A stretch of DNA of 64,000 nucleotides from UBA11986 sp963734955 (lineage in GTDB: Bacteria > Bacteroidota > Ignavibacteria > UBA10030 > UBA6906). The stretch is from NCBI GenBank assembly GCA_963734955.1, contig CAVTJO010000014.1, positions 558,001 to 622,000 of the forward strand, given 5' to 3'. A program made the translations under genes and the position numbers. Numbering within the stretch: the first letter of the stretch is position 1; the number at the start of each line of letters is the position of its first letter. Below, piece by piece: positions 25,828-35,033 of the stretch. The notes below the pieces were generated by a model. The model had not been told where the DNA came from and ran no database searches. It saw only the letters and a program-made list of their open reading frames with translations.

Positions 25828-27250
25828 AGTTCAACACCTTTGCAATGATTTCTCGCTCCTGGTCTCCGAATACTCGCACGATAATGAGCATCAAGGTATA
25901 CACGCAGGCCCCGCCCATAGTGACAATCGCGAGAGGCAAGGCGCCCAAGACATGAAGAGCAATCCCCATTACAATCGCGGCACTGGCAATCTTTGTGAAT
26001 AACATCAGATCAAAGAATGCATATCCGATACGAATGGTGTAGTACATCAATGAGGCAAAGAGACCCACGTCCGTTATCATGGCAACTACAGCTGTTCCCG
26101 TAAATCCATAAGCAGGAACTACCAAGATGTTTATGGTTAGCGCCGAAGTCGCCACGGCAATTGAATTCCACATACAGAACTTTTGTCGATTGAGTGCAAT
26201 GAGAAATGTATAGAGAATCCAGGCGAGGTATCCCAGCGAATTCCCCGCGATCACCAGTTGTAAGACACGTGCTGACGGTGCAAAAGCCGAAGGGTAAAGA
26301 GCTGCAATAATTCTGGGGGCCAGGATAATAGTACCAACGGCAAGTGGAAGTGAAATCTCCAGCATGACGCGCAATGAATCCTGTAAAGCTTTGCCCAGTT
26401 TATGAGGAGCGGTCGATAGAAAGTTGGAAAAAATGGGGAATACGATTTGAGTAAATGCTGTGGGCACCAATGTGAGGATCGAAATCAGCTTGAAACCTGC
26501 GCTGTACAGCCCGACTTCTGTTTCGCCTCGATAGTACTTTAGCACGGTTGGTCCAATGAACGTGTAGGTCGATATGCCCAATGCGCTCACCGCCATAGGG
26601 GTCCCCTCCTTCAACACAAGTTTCCAGGCGTTCAGGTCAACCCTGTACCGTGGTGCTCCCACCATCTTATAGTATACTCCAATCAGAACTCCCAGGTTGA
26701 TCAATGAAACCAGAACAGTCAATGCTAACGCTGTTATGACACCAGGGAACAAGGGTATCATCAAGATAATTGCCGCAGAGATGATCGCGTCGTTGGCGAT
26801 GTTGGCGATCGAGACAGTTACCATCTTCCGATGTGCTTGAAATGCGCTCAGGAACATCATGGAAATTCCGTTGATCGCCAGAGCAGCCGTGGTTAGAAGA
26901 ACCGCCCAATTTGTCACACGATCGAAACCGGAAACGAGTGTCACCAACCCGACGAGGATGCCCGCTACAAATACGACTATTGCCTTTAGCACAATGGCTT
27001 TCCCCAACAGTTGGCTGCTCTGCGAGGGGTCACGAGAGATCTCGCGTGTGACAAGTTGCGCCATCCCGAGATCGAACAGTGTCTGGAACAGTGCTGTGAA
27101 GTATGTTGCAAAGTTGAGAATGCCGAAGTTGGCGACGCCAAGATAGGTAGCAAGATAGTTCAATCGGACCACCCCAAGGAGCAAACCCACCGCTCTCCCG
27201 AAAAAAAGCGCTGCCGTGTCGAGTGTTATTTTCCTCGTCTGGGATGCCAT
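25805..27250 (-). CDS. Wzx-type polysaccharide flippase (MATE/MOP superfamily), second copy
   Basis: 481 residues with about 14 membrane helices. N-terminus SQTRKITLDTAALFFGRAVG and GVARFGILNFATYF-like segment (read here as GVANFGILNFATYF) fit the polysaccharide transporter family that flips undecaprenyl-linked glycans across the inner membrane. The ATG (27250-27248) shares one base with the TGA stop (27252-27250) of the first flippase once that gene is repaired, so the two are translationally coupled. In the sequence as given the two frames are joined into one 919-codon frame; I treat this as an artefact. Confidence 0.85.
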   Translation of the reverse strand: MASQTRKITLDTAALFFGRAVGLLLGVVRLNYLATYLGVANFGILNFATYFTALFQTLFDLGMAQLVTREISRDPSQSSQLLGKAIVLKAIVVFVAGILVGLVTLVSGFDRVTNWAVLLTTAALAINGISMMFLSAFQAHRKMVTVSIANIANDAIISAAIILMIPLFPGVITALALTVLVSLINLGVLIGVYYKMVGAPRYRVDLNAWKLVLKEGTPMAVSALGISTYTFIGPTVLKYYRGETEVGLYSAGFKLISILTLVPTAFTQIVFPIFSNFLSTAPHKLGKALQDSLRVMLEISLPLAVGTIILAPRIIAALYPSAFAPSARVLQLVIAGNSLGYLAWILYTFLIALNRQKFCMWNSIAVATSALTINILVVPAYGFTGTAVVAMITDVGLFASLMYYTIRIGYAFFDLMLFTKIASAAIVMGIALHVLGALPLAIVTMGGACVYTLMLIIVRVFGDQEREIIAKVLNYAKDRTD

Positions 27251-28564
27251 CAGGTCCCGCTCAGGCGATTCTTGAGGAACTGTTTGATGTCGTTGGTGCG
27301 TCCGAGGATGTCGCCGGGGCGGAGCGGAACAAAGCGGTTCATCTGGTAGGTTGCCAGCCACGCGAAGTATGAGCGCCGAGAGAATATACCCGATGGTAGC
27401 TCCAAGAACTCCAAGAATCGGAATACAAACAAGGTACAACGCAACCGACGCAACAAATGATTGTACACTAAGAGTGAACCCCAACCGCGCACGCCCCAAA
27501 CCAAGCAGTGTGCTGGTTGCGACAGCCGTGATTGGCACAAGAAACGAGAGTACGGCAAACAGTTGAAGCATCGGAATCGCTTCAACATATCGCCCCTGGT
27601 ATACAATATCGACAAGGGGTGATGCAACAGCGACAAAGAGAACAAAGATTGGCAACATTCCAATTGTGGAAAACAGAATCGATTTCTCGAGCAGAACTTT
27701 GAGTGAACGGAACTCTCCCCTGGAAGAGAGTCTTGACACAGCAGGAAAAATGAACATTTGCACAACCTGCGTCACCATATCGTAAATCCGGATGAAGACT
27801 TTGACGGAATTGTAGATTGCAACTTGTACGGGTCCGGTGAATGCTGACAGGATGAATGAGTCCGACTTGGTGGTAACGAGAAAGCTGACGATCCCCCCCA
27901 GCGAATACTTGCCGTAGTCCCATAACCTGCGCACCTCTGCTGTGTTCACATTGAATCGGAGCGAAAGCATGTTCCACGAAAACAGTGTGCCGATAACGGA
28001 TGATATGGAGAGCGAGATGATGTTTATCATAATGAGGTCAAGGGCCGTGTCGAACTGGTGCATTTTCGACATGACATATACAAGTACCGGTGCTCCGAGG
28101 AAATGTGCCGCGTCGGTCCAGAAGATTTCCTTGATCTTGAATTTTGTCTGCAATACAACCATTGTGAAATTGCGCATCAAAGAAGCAGCGAGCATGGCAG
28201 GAACATAGAGTAACAGAGGAGAGAGTGGGGGGGAATTAAGCAGTTCGCTGAGCGGCTGTTTCACGACCACGATAAGCAGCGCGCAGAGCAGTGTAAATGC
28301 GGCATTCAACATGAAGCCCGCGCTAACAATCCCGCGTCCCTCTGCATTCTCCTCAGCGGCAAACTTGAGCAGAGGTTGCAAGGCAAACCCCTGAGCAAAT
28401 CCCGAGATAATCAGGAAGATCTCCTGGACAAGGACAAAATTGCCAAACTCTTCTTCCGGAAGAACACGGATGACAAGGACAACAAAAGCGACACCATATG
28501 CTACGGGCAGAGCTTTATCCGCCAGTCCCCATATTCCTTTGCCAAGATGTTTGCCCAACTCCAT
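27250..28564 (-). CDS. Wzx-type polysaccharide flippase, first copy, split by one frameshift
   Basis: The N-terminus MELGKHLGKGIWGLADKALP and about 12-14 membrane helices mark a polysaccharide flippase. Near 27345-27368 the conserved text leaves the frame: after SALILR the given frame runs into a Pro/Arg/His-rich nonsense stretch, while the +1 frame reads LATYQMNRFVPLRPGDILG and ends at TGA 27250. Removing one base gives 437 residues, a normal length. As given, the stop is bypassed and the frame continues into the second flippase. The gene starts 3 bases after the stop of the epimerase gene. Confidence 0.8.
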
Positions 28565-28567
28565 GTG

Positions 28568-29557
28568 TCATTCCGTCCAGCTTGGCGGGAGGTTCTTGGC
28601 TATTTCAATATTCGAGAATTTCTGGCTTTGCCGCGAACCAACGTGCTTTGCCCAATTTGCCATCGCATGGATTCCCTCATTAAGCGAATGGCTCACACGC
28701 TGGCCGAATACCCTCCGTACTTTTGCATGGTCGGAGTAGGCGTGTATCACTTCTTTGCGTGCCGGCAGGTGTTGTATCTGTTGTGTCACTTCGAATTCGC
28801 GACACACGGCCTCTGCGAGTTCGTTGACTGTAAACACATCATCTGCCCCGATGTTGAAAATCTGATTGCGTGCCTCGGGAACCCGAATCGACTCTGCGAT
28901 TACGGGCGACACATCGCGTATGTAGCTGAAAGCCCGCGTTTGAGTCCCATCGCCAAAGACCGTGAGTGGTTTACCCTGCATAATCTGGTTCATGAAGATC
29001 CCCACAACGTTGCGATACTTGTCGCCGATGTTCTGGTGCTCGCCATAGACATTGTGCGGTCTGAAAATGATATAGTCGAGCCCGAACATGTTGTGGGTAG
29101 CCCTTAGTTCCTGTTCAACTGCAAGTTTGGCGATGCCGTAAGAATCCTCTGGAGTCGGGGGCATTTCCTCGTGCATGGGGAGCTGACCCGGGCCGTACAC
29201 TGCGATTGAGGAAGTGAAGATGAAACACGTTGTACCATGATTCACAGAAGCATTTATGAGGTTAATGCTTCCGATGAGATTGTTCTCATAGTTGAATCTC
29301 TTTATGAAATGACTTAATCCTTCCGCAGCATACGCCGCCAGATGGAAGACGTACTCGATCCGATGTTCCTGGAATATTCTGTTGACCAGCTCGACATTGG
29401 TGATACTCCCCTTGATAAAGGTCGCCTTGTCGTTGACGTTTTCGCGGAACCCCCCGCTCAAATCATCAAGCACAACAACACGTTCGCCCGTCTTGATCAG
29501 GTCATTCACGATATGGGAACCGATGAATCCGGCTCCGCCGGTAACGAGAATTGCCAT
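28568..29557 (-). CDS. NAD-dependent sugar epimerase/dehydratase (GalE-like SDR)
   Basis: 329 residues, extended SDR fold. Rossmann motif VTGGAGFIGSHIV (5-17), acidic residue at the end of strand 2 in VVLDDLSGG (NAD rather than NADP), catalytic Ser in FTSSIAVYGPG and the YxxxK pair in YGIAKLAVEQ (about 144). It interconverts nucleotide sugars, most likely UDP-glucose/UDP-galactose type, for the polysaccharide; the exact substrate is not decidable. It is followed by the flippases and preceded by a GT2 gene after 100 bases. Confidence 0.88.
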   Translation of the reverse strand: MAILVTGGAGFIGSHIVNDLIKTGERVVVLDDLSGGFRENVNDKATFIKGSITNVELVNRIFQEHRIEYVFHLAAYAAEGLSHFIKRFNYENNLIGSINLINASVNHGTTCFIFTSSIAVYGPGQLPMHEEMPPTPEDSYGIAKLAVEQELRATHNMFGLDYIIFRPHNVYGEHQNIGDKYRNVVGIFMNQIMQGKPLTVFGDGTQTRAFSYIRDVSPVIAESIRVPEARNQIFNIGADDVFTVNELAEAVCREFEVTQQIQHLPARKEVIHAYSDHAKVRRVFGQRVSHSLNEGIHAMANWAKHVGSRQSQKFSNIEIAKNLPPSWTE

Positions 29558-29657
29558 TGCTATCTCCTATTCTTGCTTCAATGCCACCGTCGCGTATAGG
29601 GTCTCCTTAAATCTCACGCTTCGACTTCCCTCAACAAACAGCAGGTTCAATGGAACA

Positions 29658-30509
29658 TCATTTTGCCCTCTGGGTGAACAGGTACCTGGCAGCCGCGTAG
29701 CCATTCACAAGGATATTTACCCACGGAAACACCAGCCAATTGTACCACGCTGCGTAACGGGCGAAGAATCGGAGATTGCTCCTGAATTTGTGCCTCAACT
29801 TGAACAACGACAAATGCCCGCCGGCGCTAACCGAGAGTTTGTGCCATACTCTTGCCTCGGGCTCATACACGATTGTATATCCGGCGCGTCTGGCTCTCAT
29901 CGACCAATCGGCATCTTCAGTATACATTGAATATGATTCATCGAGCAAGCCGATCTTCTCAACGACCTCGCGCTTCGTCAGGATGCAACACCCCGTCGCA
30001 TATTCAATGTCTGTGGCGGTATTGTACTGGCCTGCGTCACTCTCCCTGATTCCAGTGTGTTTCATGGTTCCGGTCCACATCGAAATGGTGCCTCCCGCGA
30101 ACCAGATACGGCCCGGATCACTATGATAGTAAATCTTTGGGGCCACCATGCCGATCGTCGAGGCGGAAGTGATCCGTTCCACCATGGCGGAAAGGAAATC
30201 CGCATCGACAGTGGTGTCATTGTTAAGCAGGAGAAATAAGTCAGCTCGTTGTCCTAAACCATACCGTATCCCCGCGTTGGTACCACCTGCAAATCCCAGA
30301 TTTGTGTTCATCTCCAGCAGGATAACGTCAGGGAACTGTTCGCGAATACTTCGCACGGAGGCATCAGAGGAGCCATTGTCAACAACAACTGTCTTCACGT
30401 TCTTGTACGAAATCCGGCTGAGAGAATGAAGACATTCCAGCGTGATCTCCAGGCCGTTCCAATTAACAACGACAATGCAGACCAAAGGTTGTGCAGACAC
30501 AACGATCAT
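29658..30509 (-). CDS. Glycosyltransferase family 2 (rhamnosyltransferase-like)
   Basis: 283 residues from ATG 30509; an upstream in-frame GTG at 30548 would add 13 residues with no family support. Motifs: VCIVVVNWNGLEITLECLHS, VVVDNGSSDAS, LLLNNDTTVDADF and MYTEDADWSMRARRAGYTIV. The architecture matches the GT2 gene at 20855-21796 and includes the C-terminal basic, membrane-proximal segment KFRSNLRFFARYAAWYNWLV. The donor is unknown. It sits between the methyltransferase at 30594 and the epimerase. Confidence 0.86.
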   Translation of the reverse strand: MIVVSAQPLVCIVVVNWNGLEITLECLHSLSRISYKNVKTVVVDNGSSDASVRSIREQFPDVILLEMNTNLGFAGGTNAGIRYGLGQRADLFLLLNNDTTVDADFLSAMVERITSASTIGMVAPKIYYHSDPGRIWFAGGTISMWTGTMKHTGIRESDAGQYNTATDIEYATGCCILTKREVVEKIGLLDESYSMYTEDADWSMRARRAGYTIVYEPEARVWHKLSVSAGGHLSLFKLRHKFRSNLRFFARYAAWYNWLVFPWVNILVNGYAAARYLFTQRAK

Positions 30510-30593
30510 CTCTTCGATCAGGCGATGTCTCGGAGGAGCAGAAGGCACCGATGCATTGATTTACGTGAAGAGTCACAATGCATTTCATCGTGA

Positions 30594-31373
30594 TCAACAA
30601 CGAGCTAAGAGATATACAACACCTGTGCACGCGACCTCGCGCAACAGAGGGATGTCTGCGATGGGACCAGCAGGGATGGGCTTGAGTCCGAAACGAATGT
30701 GGTTCGGGCCGATGATGTACGCCTGCCGACCCTGCGCTTTTAACCCTCCATCGGCGATGATCTCTTCAAACTTGCCCATTCCCATTTTCAGAATGCCGAG
30801 CTTCTGCACTTCCTCTATGATCCGGGGTGATTCACCCTTGATGCGAGGTAGAAGCCATGTGAGTGCGAACGGCAGGAGGTGAAAGAAAGGAATCTTCAAC
30901 CACGAAGCGTTCAGGAGCTGCTGATGAGCTCCATACGCGGAAAAGTACGGCGGGAAGGTAATCATCAGCTTTCCGTCAGGCTTCATATAACCCTTCAGTC
31001 TTTCCAGCACTTCCTGCTTGCGATCAAGGTGCTCGAACACATCGTGCAGAACGACAAGATCAAACTGCAGACCGGAGAATGGCAGTTCCGTTCCGTACAG
31101 GTTGCCGAGCTCCCACTGGATTGATCGCTCACCCTGAAGGAGTCGTGCCATTGCGATCCGATGCTCCTCAATGTCGAAACCGACGCAATGCATGCCGCTA
31201 TCGTACATTGCACAGACCCCCCCACCCTCACCGCAACCAACATCGATCATCGAAGCTTCGCGTGGTGACACGTTCCATTGCTCGAGCAGAGGGATCATGT
31301 ATTTTGCCGCGACATCATACTCATATTGCCAATACCGACGTGTGTGGTTGGTGACGTCCGGGTCAGGGGTCAT
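30594..31373 (-). CDS. Class I SAM-dependent methyltransferase
   Basis: 259 residues from ATG 31373, which overlaps the stop of the preceding methyltransferase gene (ATGA); an upstream in-frame extension to 31535 lies inside that gene and is not used. Seen: MIDVGCGEGGGVCAM (motif I), CVGFDIEEHRIAMA (motif II with Asp), FDLVVLHDVFEHL. The C-terminal half contains a hydrophobic segment (LKIPFFHLLPFALTWLLP) that may contact the membrane. It probably acts on a lipid-linked sugar. Confidence 0.84.
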   Translation of the reverse strand: MTPDPDVTNHTRRYWQYEYDVAAKYMIPLLEQWNVSPREASMIDVGCGEGGGVCAMYDSGMHCVGFDIEEHRIAMARLLQGERSIQWELGNLYGTELPFSGLQFDLVVLHDVFEHLDRKQEVLERLKGYMKPDGKLMITFPPYFSAYGAHQQLLNASWLKIPFFHLLPFALTWLLPRIKGESPRIIEEVQKLGILKMGMGKFEEIIADGGLKAQGRQAYIIGPNHIRFGLKPIPAGPIADIPLLREVACTGVVYLLARC

Positions 31374-32272
31374 GGTGCGCCCGTCTTTGATGCCACCGCC
31401 TCGATACGGTCGCCAAGAGCGCCGAATGTTGAGGTCATCCAATAATTTGGGTATTGGAAAAGCTTCTTGCCGATCCGCAACGGTATTGGTCCACGCAATG
31501 TCACTTCTCCCGGTCTGATCACCGATTGTTTCCACAAGGTAATCTCAAACCCGCACCTGTGCAACAGGTTCCTCATACTTGCCGGTCGATATTCGAAGAG
31601 ATGATAAGGGGGGAGGTGAACGGTTGTACGCCTTCCCAGCAGCGAATATCCGGCGAAACCGACACGCGAAAAGATCGTGTTTGTCTGCATCGGACATTCA
31701 ATGACCAGTATTCCCGTTGGGTTGAGCACACGGTTGATCTCTCCAATGGTCGCAACCGGATCGGGAAGGTGCTCGAGAACGTCGCCCATGAAGACGACCT
31801 CGAATGAGTTGTCCGGGAACCTGGCGCTTACCAGGTCACCGGTCTTGACATCGAGTCCGAAACGCTTCCGCGCAAAGTCCGCCGCTTCTGATGAATACTC
31901 CACACCTTTCACGTGATACCCCGCGTCCCTTGCAGCACTGAGAAACGCACCACCGGCACATCCCACCTCCAGAAAACCTCCCGATGACTTCTGTTGCTTG
32001 ATGCGCTCAATAAGGGTCCGGTCGGCAAGATTGTTGAGCGTTGACTCGTCGAAATAGCTCCCCGCGTGTCCGCACCGAAAGTCACCTTCAAAATACTCCT
32101 TCGAATACATCTCTGTGATTTCTTCGGCAGTGGGTTGGGGGTGGATGAAGATGATTCGACATTCCCGGCATTCAACCGCCCCAAGCCATTTGCCATTGAA
32201 TAAATAGCCGAATGGTCGTTCGCGAAGAACGTTGGATCCGCATATCATGCATTTGATATCATCGTCGATCAT
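31370..32272 (-). CDS. Zinc-ribbon class I SAM methyltransferase
   Basis: 300 residues. N-terminal Cys pairs CMIC (8-11) and CREC (35-38) look like a zinc ribbon, as in sugar C-methyltransferase-like proteins of O-antigen loci. Then FLEVGCAGGAFLSAARDAGY (SAM motif I, about 100-119), and VVFMGDVLEHLPDPVATIGE. The ATG overlaps the stop of the GT4 gene (ATGA at 32272-32269), and its own stop overlaps the next methyltransferase, so the three are translationally coupled. The substrate is unknown. Confidence 0.85.
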   Translation of the reverse strand: MIDDDIKCMICGSNVLRERPFGYLFNGKWLGAVECRECRIIFIHPQPTAEEITEMYSKEYFEGDFRCGHAGSYFDESTLNNLADRTLIERIKQQKSSGGFLEVGCAGGAFLSAARDAGYHVKGVEYSSEAADFARKRFGLDVKTGDLVSARFPDNSFEVVFMGDVLEHLPDPVATIGEINRVLNPTGILVIECPMQTNTIFSRVGFAGYSLLGRRTTVHLPPYHLFEYRPASMRNLLHRCGFEITLWKQSVIRPGEVTLRGPIPLRIGKKLFQYPNYWMTSTFGALGDRIEAVASKTGAP

Positions 32273-33387
32273 TGCTGTGCCAGGTCTTCAATCGCGCGTG
32301 ACATTGCTTCCCATGTGTATTTTTTCTTCTCCTCCTGCACATTGGTTCTGAAGTCTTCTTCGTTTCCATCTTCAAAGAATTTCCTGATGGTCTGTGCAAG
32401 CGCCGGCACGTCATCAGGGGGAACCAGGAGTCCGGTCTTGCCGTCAACGACGACTTCGGCAAGTCCTCCGACACGCGAGGCAATGACCGGTCTGTCGAAA
32501 TTGTAGGCGATCTGCGCTATCCCACTTTGTGTTGCGGACAGGTACGGGAGAATCACAGCATCGGTCGCGGAGAAGAAGAGGCCGACTCTGTCGTTGGGTA
32601 CGTAGTCGGTAACAAGAGTGACAGTTTCCTCAAGATGCAATGCATTGACCCTGTCGTGATATACGTGCTCGTCACCGTAGCACTCTCCCACTGCCAGGAG
32701 ATGGATACCGGCATCCTTCAGCAGGTTCATGGAGTCAAGAAGCACGTGAAGCCCTTTGTATTTTCGGATGTATCCGAAAAAGAGGACTACACGGTTGGCA
32801 GTGATGCCAAGTCGTTTCCTTGCCTCACGCTTCTCAATTGGTTCGCCGAAGATGTTGTATACCGGATGTGCCACCTTCCGATAGTGTGCGTGCCGGCAGA
32901 ACATCGTCAGATCGTGCTCAACAGCATCCGACTGGACAATGAAGTAATCGACGGCGTTGAATGCAAATCGCGTGAACACGCTATCCCCGGGTCGCTTCTC
33001 GTGCGGAATAACGTTGTCACAGATAAACAGCACCCGCGTTGATGTCCCTTTCTTTGCCAGACGCGCAATGGTTCCGAAGCATGGTCCGAAAAATGGGAGC
33101 CAGTACTTGAAAATGATCAGGTCAGGTTTCCGTCTTCGTATCTCTTTCGCGACGGTGAACCAATTGACAGGATTGATGGAGTCAATAAGAGCTTCGGCCG
33201 GAACGTTGAGGAGTTCGCCCCCGGTTTCGTTCTGTGTCTTTCCGGGAAACAGGAATGAGGGGTACTGCCGTTTGAACGTGATAATGTGGACAGTGTGTTT
33301 CCGAGATAGTTCCCGATACAAAAGGGCGTTGTAGTGTGCGATCCCACCTCGCAAAGGATACGCTGTACCGACAATGATAATGTTCAT
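32269..33387 (-). CDS. Glycosyltransferase family 4
   Basis: 372 residues from ATG 33387, chosen because it forms an ATGA overlap with the upstream methyltransferase stop and gives the normal start MNIIIVGTAYPLRGGIAHYN with its glycine-rich acceptor loop. The donor domain has VLFFGYIRKYKGLHVLLDSM, LLAVGECYGDE and PYLSATQSGIAQIAYNFDRP followed by GGLAEVVVDGKTGLLVPPDD. In place of the usual E-x7-E the region is Ser/Gln-rich, which is seen in some GT4 branches. The substrate is unknown. Confidence 0.88.
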   Translation of the reverse strand: MNIIIVGTAYPLRGGIAHYNALLYRELSRKHTVHIITFKRQYPSFLFPGKTQNETGGELLNVPAEALIDSINPVNWFTVAKEIRRRKPDLIIFKYWLPFFGPCFGTIARLAKKGTSTRVLFICDNVIPHEKRPGDSVFTRFAFNAVDYFIVQSDAVEHDLTMFCRHAHYRKVAHPVYNIFGEPIEKREARKRLGITANRVVLFFGYIRKYKGLHVLLDSMNLLKDAGIHLLAVGECYGDEHVYHDRVNALHLEETVTLVTDYVPNDRVGLFFSATDAVILPYLSATQSGIAQIAYNFDRPVIASRVGGLAEVVVDGKTGLLVPPDDVPALAQTIRKFFEDGNEEDFRTNVQEEKKKYTWEAMSRAIEDLAQQ

Positions 33388-34115
33388 GTGCGGGGTTTTG
33401 TTGCCCAACAGAGTACGGAGAGCCCGAACGGAAAGCACAAGAATGGGAGAAGGTATTGTTCCGCGGAGAAGACACCTCGAAGCATCGTGTTGACAGCCTC
33501 ACCCGGGACAATGAAATCACTCGCTTCCCGAGTACCAGTGAGTCGCGCCACCAAGCGACGTGCAGCAGCAAGCGGGAAGAGAAACGTGTTGAAATAGGTG
33601 ATGTGTTCAATGTGAAATCCGGCGTCGTTCACCACGCTCTTGAGTCGTGACCTTGTATACCGGCGTTTGTGATGATTGACCTCATCATGCGCACTCCAGA
33701 GCCACCGGTATGATGGCACGGTGATGAGGACGTGGCCACCTTCGTTAAGTCGTCCGTAAACATGTCGGAGGAGATCGGAGTCGTGATCAATATGTTCAAT
33801 GACATCAAGCAATGTGATGATATCGAATGTTCCGCTTGCAGGGTAATCTTCGAGGGCGCCGGTATATAGATTCGTGAGTCCCCTCTTCTGGCAAAATCCG
33901 GTCGCCTCGGGTGAGTTGTCCATACCATAGACTTCAAAGTACCGGGAAGCGCTGGCGAGGAAGGCGCCTGTACCGCAGCCAACATCAAGCAATCTCAGCC
34001 GCCGGTCTGTGTTCACTCGCCGTAGAAGATATGCCATCAGAATCGAACGTCGTGCAGTAAACCACCAGTGGTTGTCTTCGATTACGTAAAACTGCTGATA
34101 AAGCTGTTCTTCCAT
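33384..34115 (-). CDS. Class I SAM-dependent methyltransferase
   Basis: 243 residues: MEEQLYQQFYVIEDNHWWFT at the N-terminus (the HWWF motif common in locus methyltransferases), LLDVGCGTGAFLASASRYFE (SAM motif I), YGMDNSPEA, ITLLDVIEHIDHD and a His-rich stretch WSAHDEVNHHKRRYTRSRL. The C-terminal 50 residues are hydrophobic and probably membrane-bound (PFLCFPFGLSVLCWATKP). It overlaps the GT4 gene by ATGA and shares a base with the stop of the GT2 gene upstream. Confidence 0.86.
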   Translation of the reverse strand: MEEQLYQQFYVIEDNHWWFTARRSILMAYLLRRVNTDRRLRLLDVGCGTGAFLASASRYFEVYGMDNSPEATGFCQKRGLTNLYTGALEDYPASGTFDIITLLDVIEHIDHDSDLLRHVYGRLNEGGHVLITVPSYRWLWSAHDEVNHHKRRYTRSRLKSVVNDAGFHIEHITYFNTFLFPLAAARRLVARLTGTREASDFIVPGEAVNTMLRGVFSAEQYLLPFLCFPFGLSVLCWATKPRT

Positions 34116-35032
34116 TACAGACCTAGTTTCTCCTTCACGACATACAGTGGTCTGCTTTTCACCTCTTCGTAGATTCTGCTCACATATTCACCGATCATCC
34201 CGAGCGTGGACAATATCACCCCGCCCAGGAAAGCGATGATGACGATGGTGGATGACCAGCCGACGATCGCGATACCGTAAACAAGCTTATCATAGATTAC
34301 AAGAAGTCCACCCAGGAATGCGAGTGCTGCCAAACCAAACCCGCTATAGACAGCCAGCCGAAGAGGTGTTGTCGAGATGGAGAAGATCCCATCATACGCG
34401 AGACCAAGGAGTTTGGTGAATGTATATTTGGGCGACCCCGCAAATCGCCGTTCCCGCTCATACGCGAGTCCCACCTGTCTAAAGCCAACCCACGTCCGGA
34501 GGCCTCTGACGAATCGCAAACGCTCGGGCAGCTTACGCATTGCTTGAATAACACGCTTGTCCAGCAGACAAAAATCCCCCGAGTCGAGCGGGATGTCAAG
34601 ATAGGAAAGTCGCTTCAGGAGGCGATAGAAGAGCGCGTATGCTGCGCGTTTAAGAATATTCTCTTTGCGTTTCGTGCGGATCGCGTAGACAACATCGTAC
34701 CCTTCCCTCCATTTCTTGATGAATTGCGGCAACACTTCCGGTGGATCCTGCAGGTCGCCATCGATGATCATGACGGCGTCTCCCACGGTGTGGTCAATAC
34801 CTGCCGAAATCGCAATTTGATGACCGAAGTTCCGGGAGAAGCTTACAATCTTGAAACGCGGGTCCGTGAGATGGATTGTCTTCAGCAACTCAAACGAGCC
34901 ATCGGTGCTTCCATCATCAACCACGACGACCTCGCAAGGTGCGTCGAAGGTAGCCATCACATTCCCGATTCGTTCTCGCAGCGCGGGAATGGTCTCCTGC
35001 TCATTGAAGATCGGTACGATAATGGAGTACAT
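34115..35032 (-). CDS. Polyprenyl-phosphate-type glycosyltransferase family 2 (DPM1/ArnC/GtrB-like)
   Basis: 305 residues. GT-A core: MYSIIVPIFNEQETIPALRE, VVVDDGSTDGSFELL, IDGDLQDPPEVLPQF (DxD), then two C-terminal membrane helices (about 225-248 and 260-285) and a short tail. This pattern is that of enzymes making undecaprenyl- or dolichyl-phosphate sugars, which then serve GT-C enzymes. The YfhO gene lies immediately upstream (its stop is 1 base before this ATG), so this enzyme could supply its lipid-linked donor (inference). Confidence 0.88.
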   Translation of the reverse strand: MYSIIVPIFNEQETIPALRERIGNVMATFDAPCEVVVVDDGSTDGSFELLKTIHLTDPRFKIVSFSRNFGHQIAISAGIDHTVGDAVMIIDGDLQDPPEVLPQFIKKWREGYDVVYAIRTKRKENILKRAAYALFYRLLKRLSYLDIPLDSGDFCLLDKRVIQAMRKLPERLRFVRGLRTWVGFRQVGLAYERERRFAGSPKYTFTKLLGLAYDGIFSISTTPLRLAVYSGFGLAALAFLGGLLVIYDKLVYGIAIVGWSSTIVIIAFLGGVILSTLGMIGEYVSRIYEEVKSRPLYVVKEKLGL

Positions 35033-35033
35033 A

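Noticed and set aside
25805..28564. A single 919-residue double flippase as a natural fusion protein
   Set aside because: The junction is about 34 residues of frame-shifted sequence, and the +1 frame restores a conserved C-terminus with a stop overlapping the next start.
31374..31535. N-terminal extension of the methyltransferase to 31535
   Set aside because: It lies wholly inside the preceding methyltransferase gene; ATG 31373 gives an ATGA overlap and a normal N-terminus.
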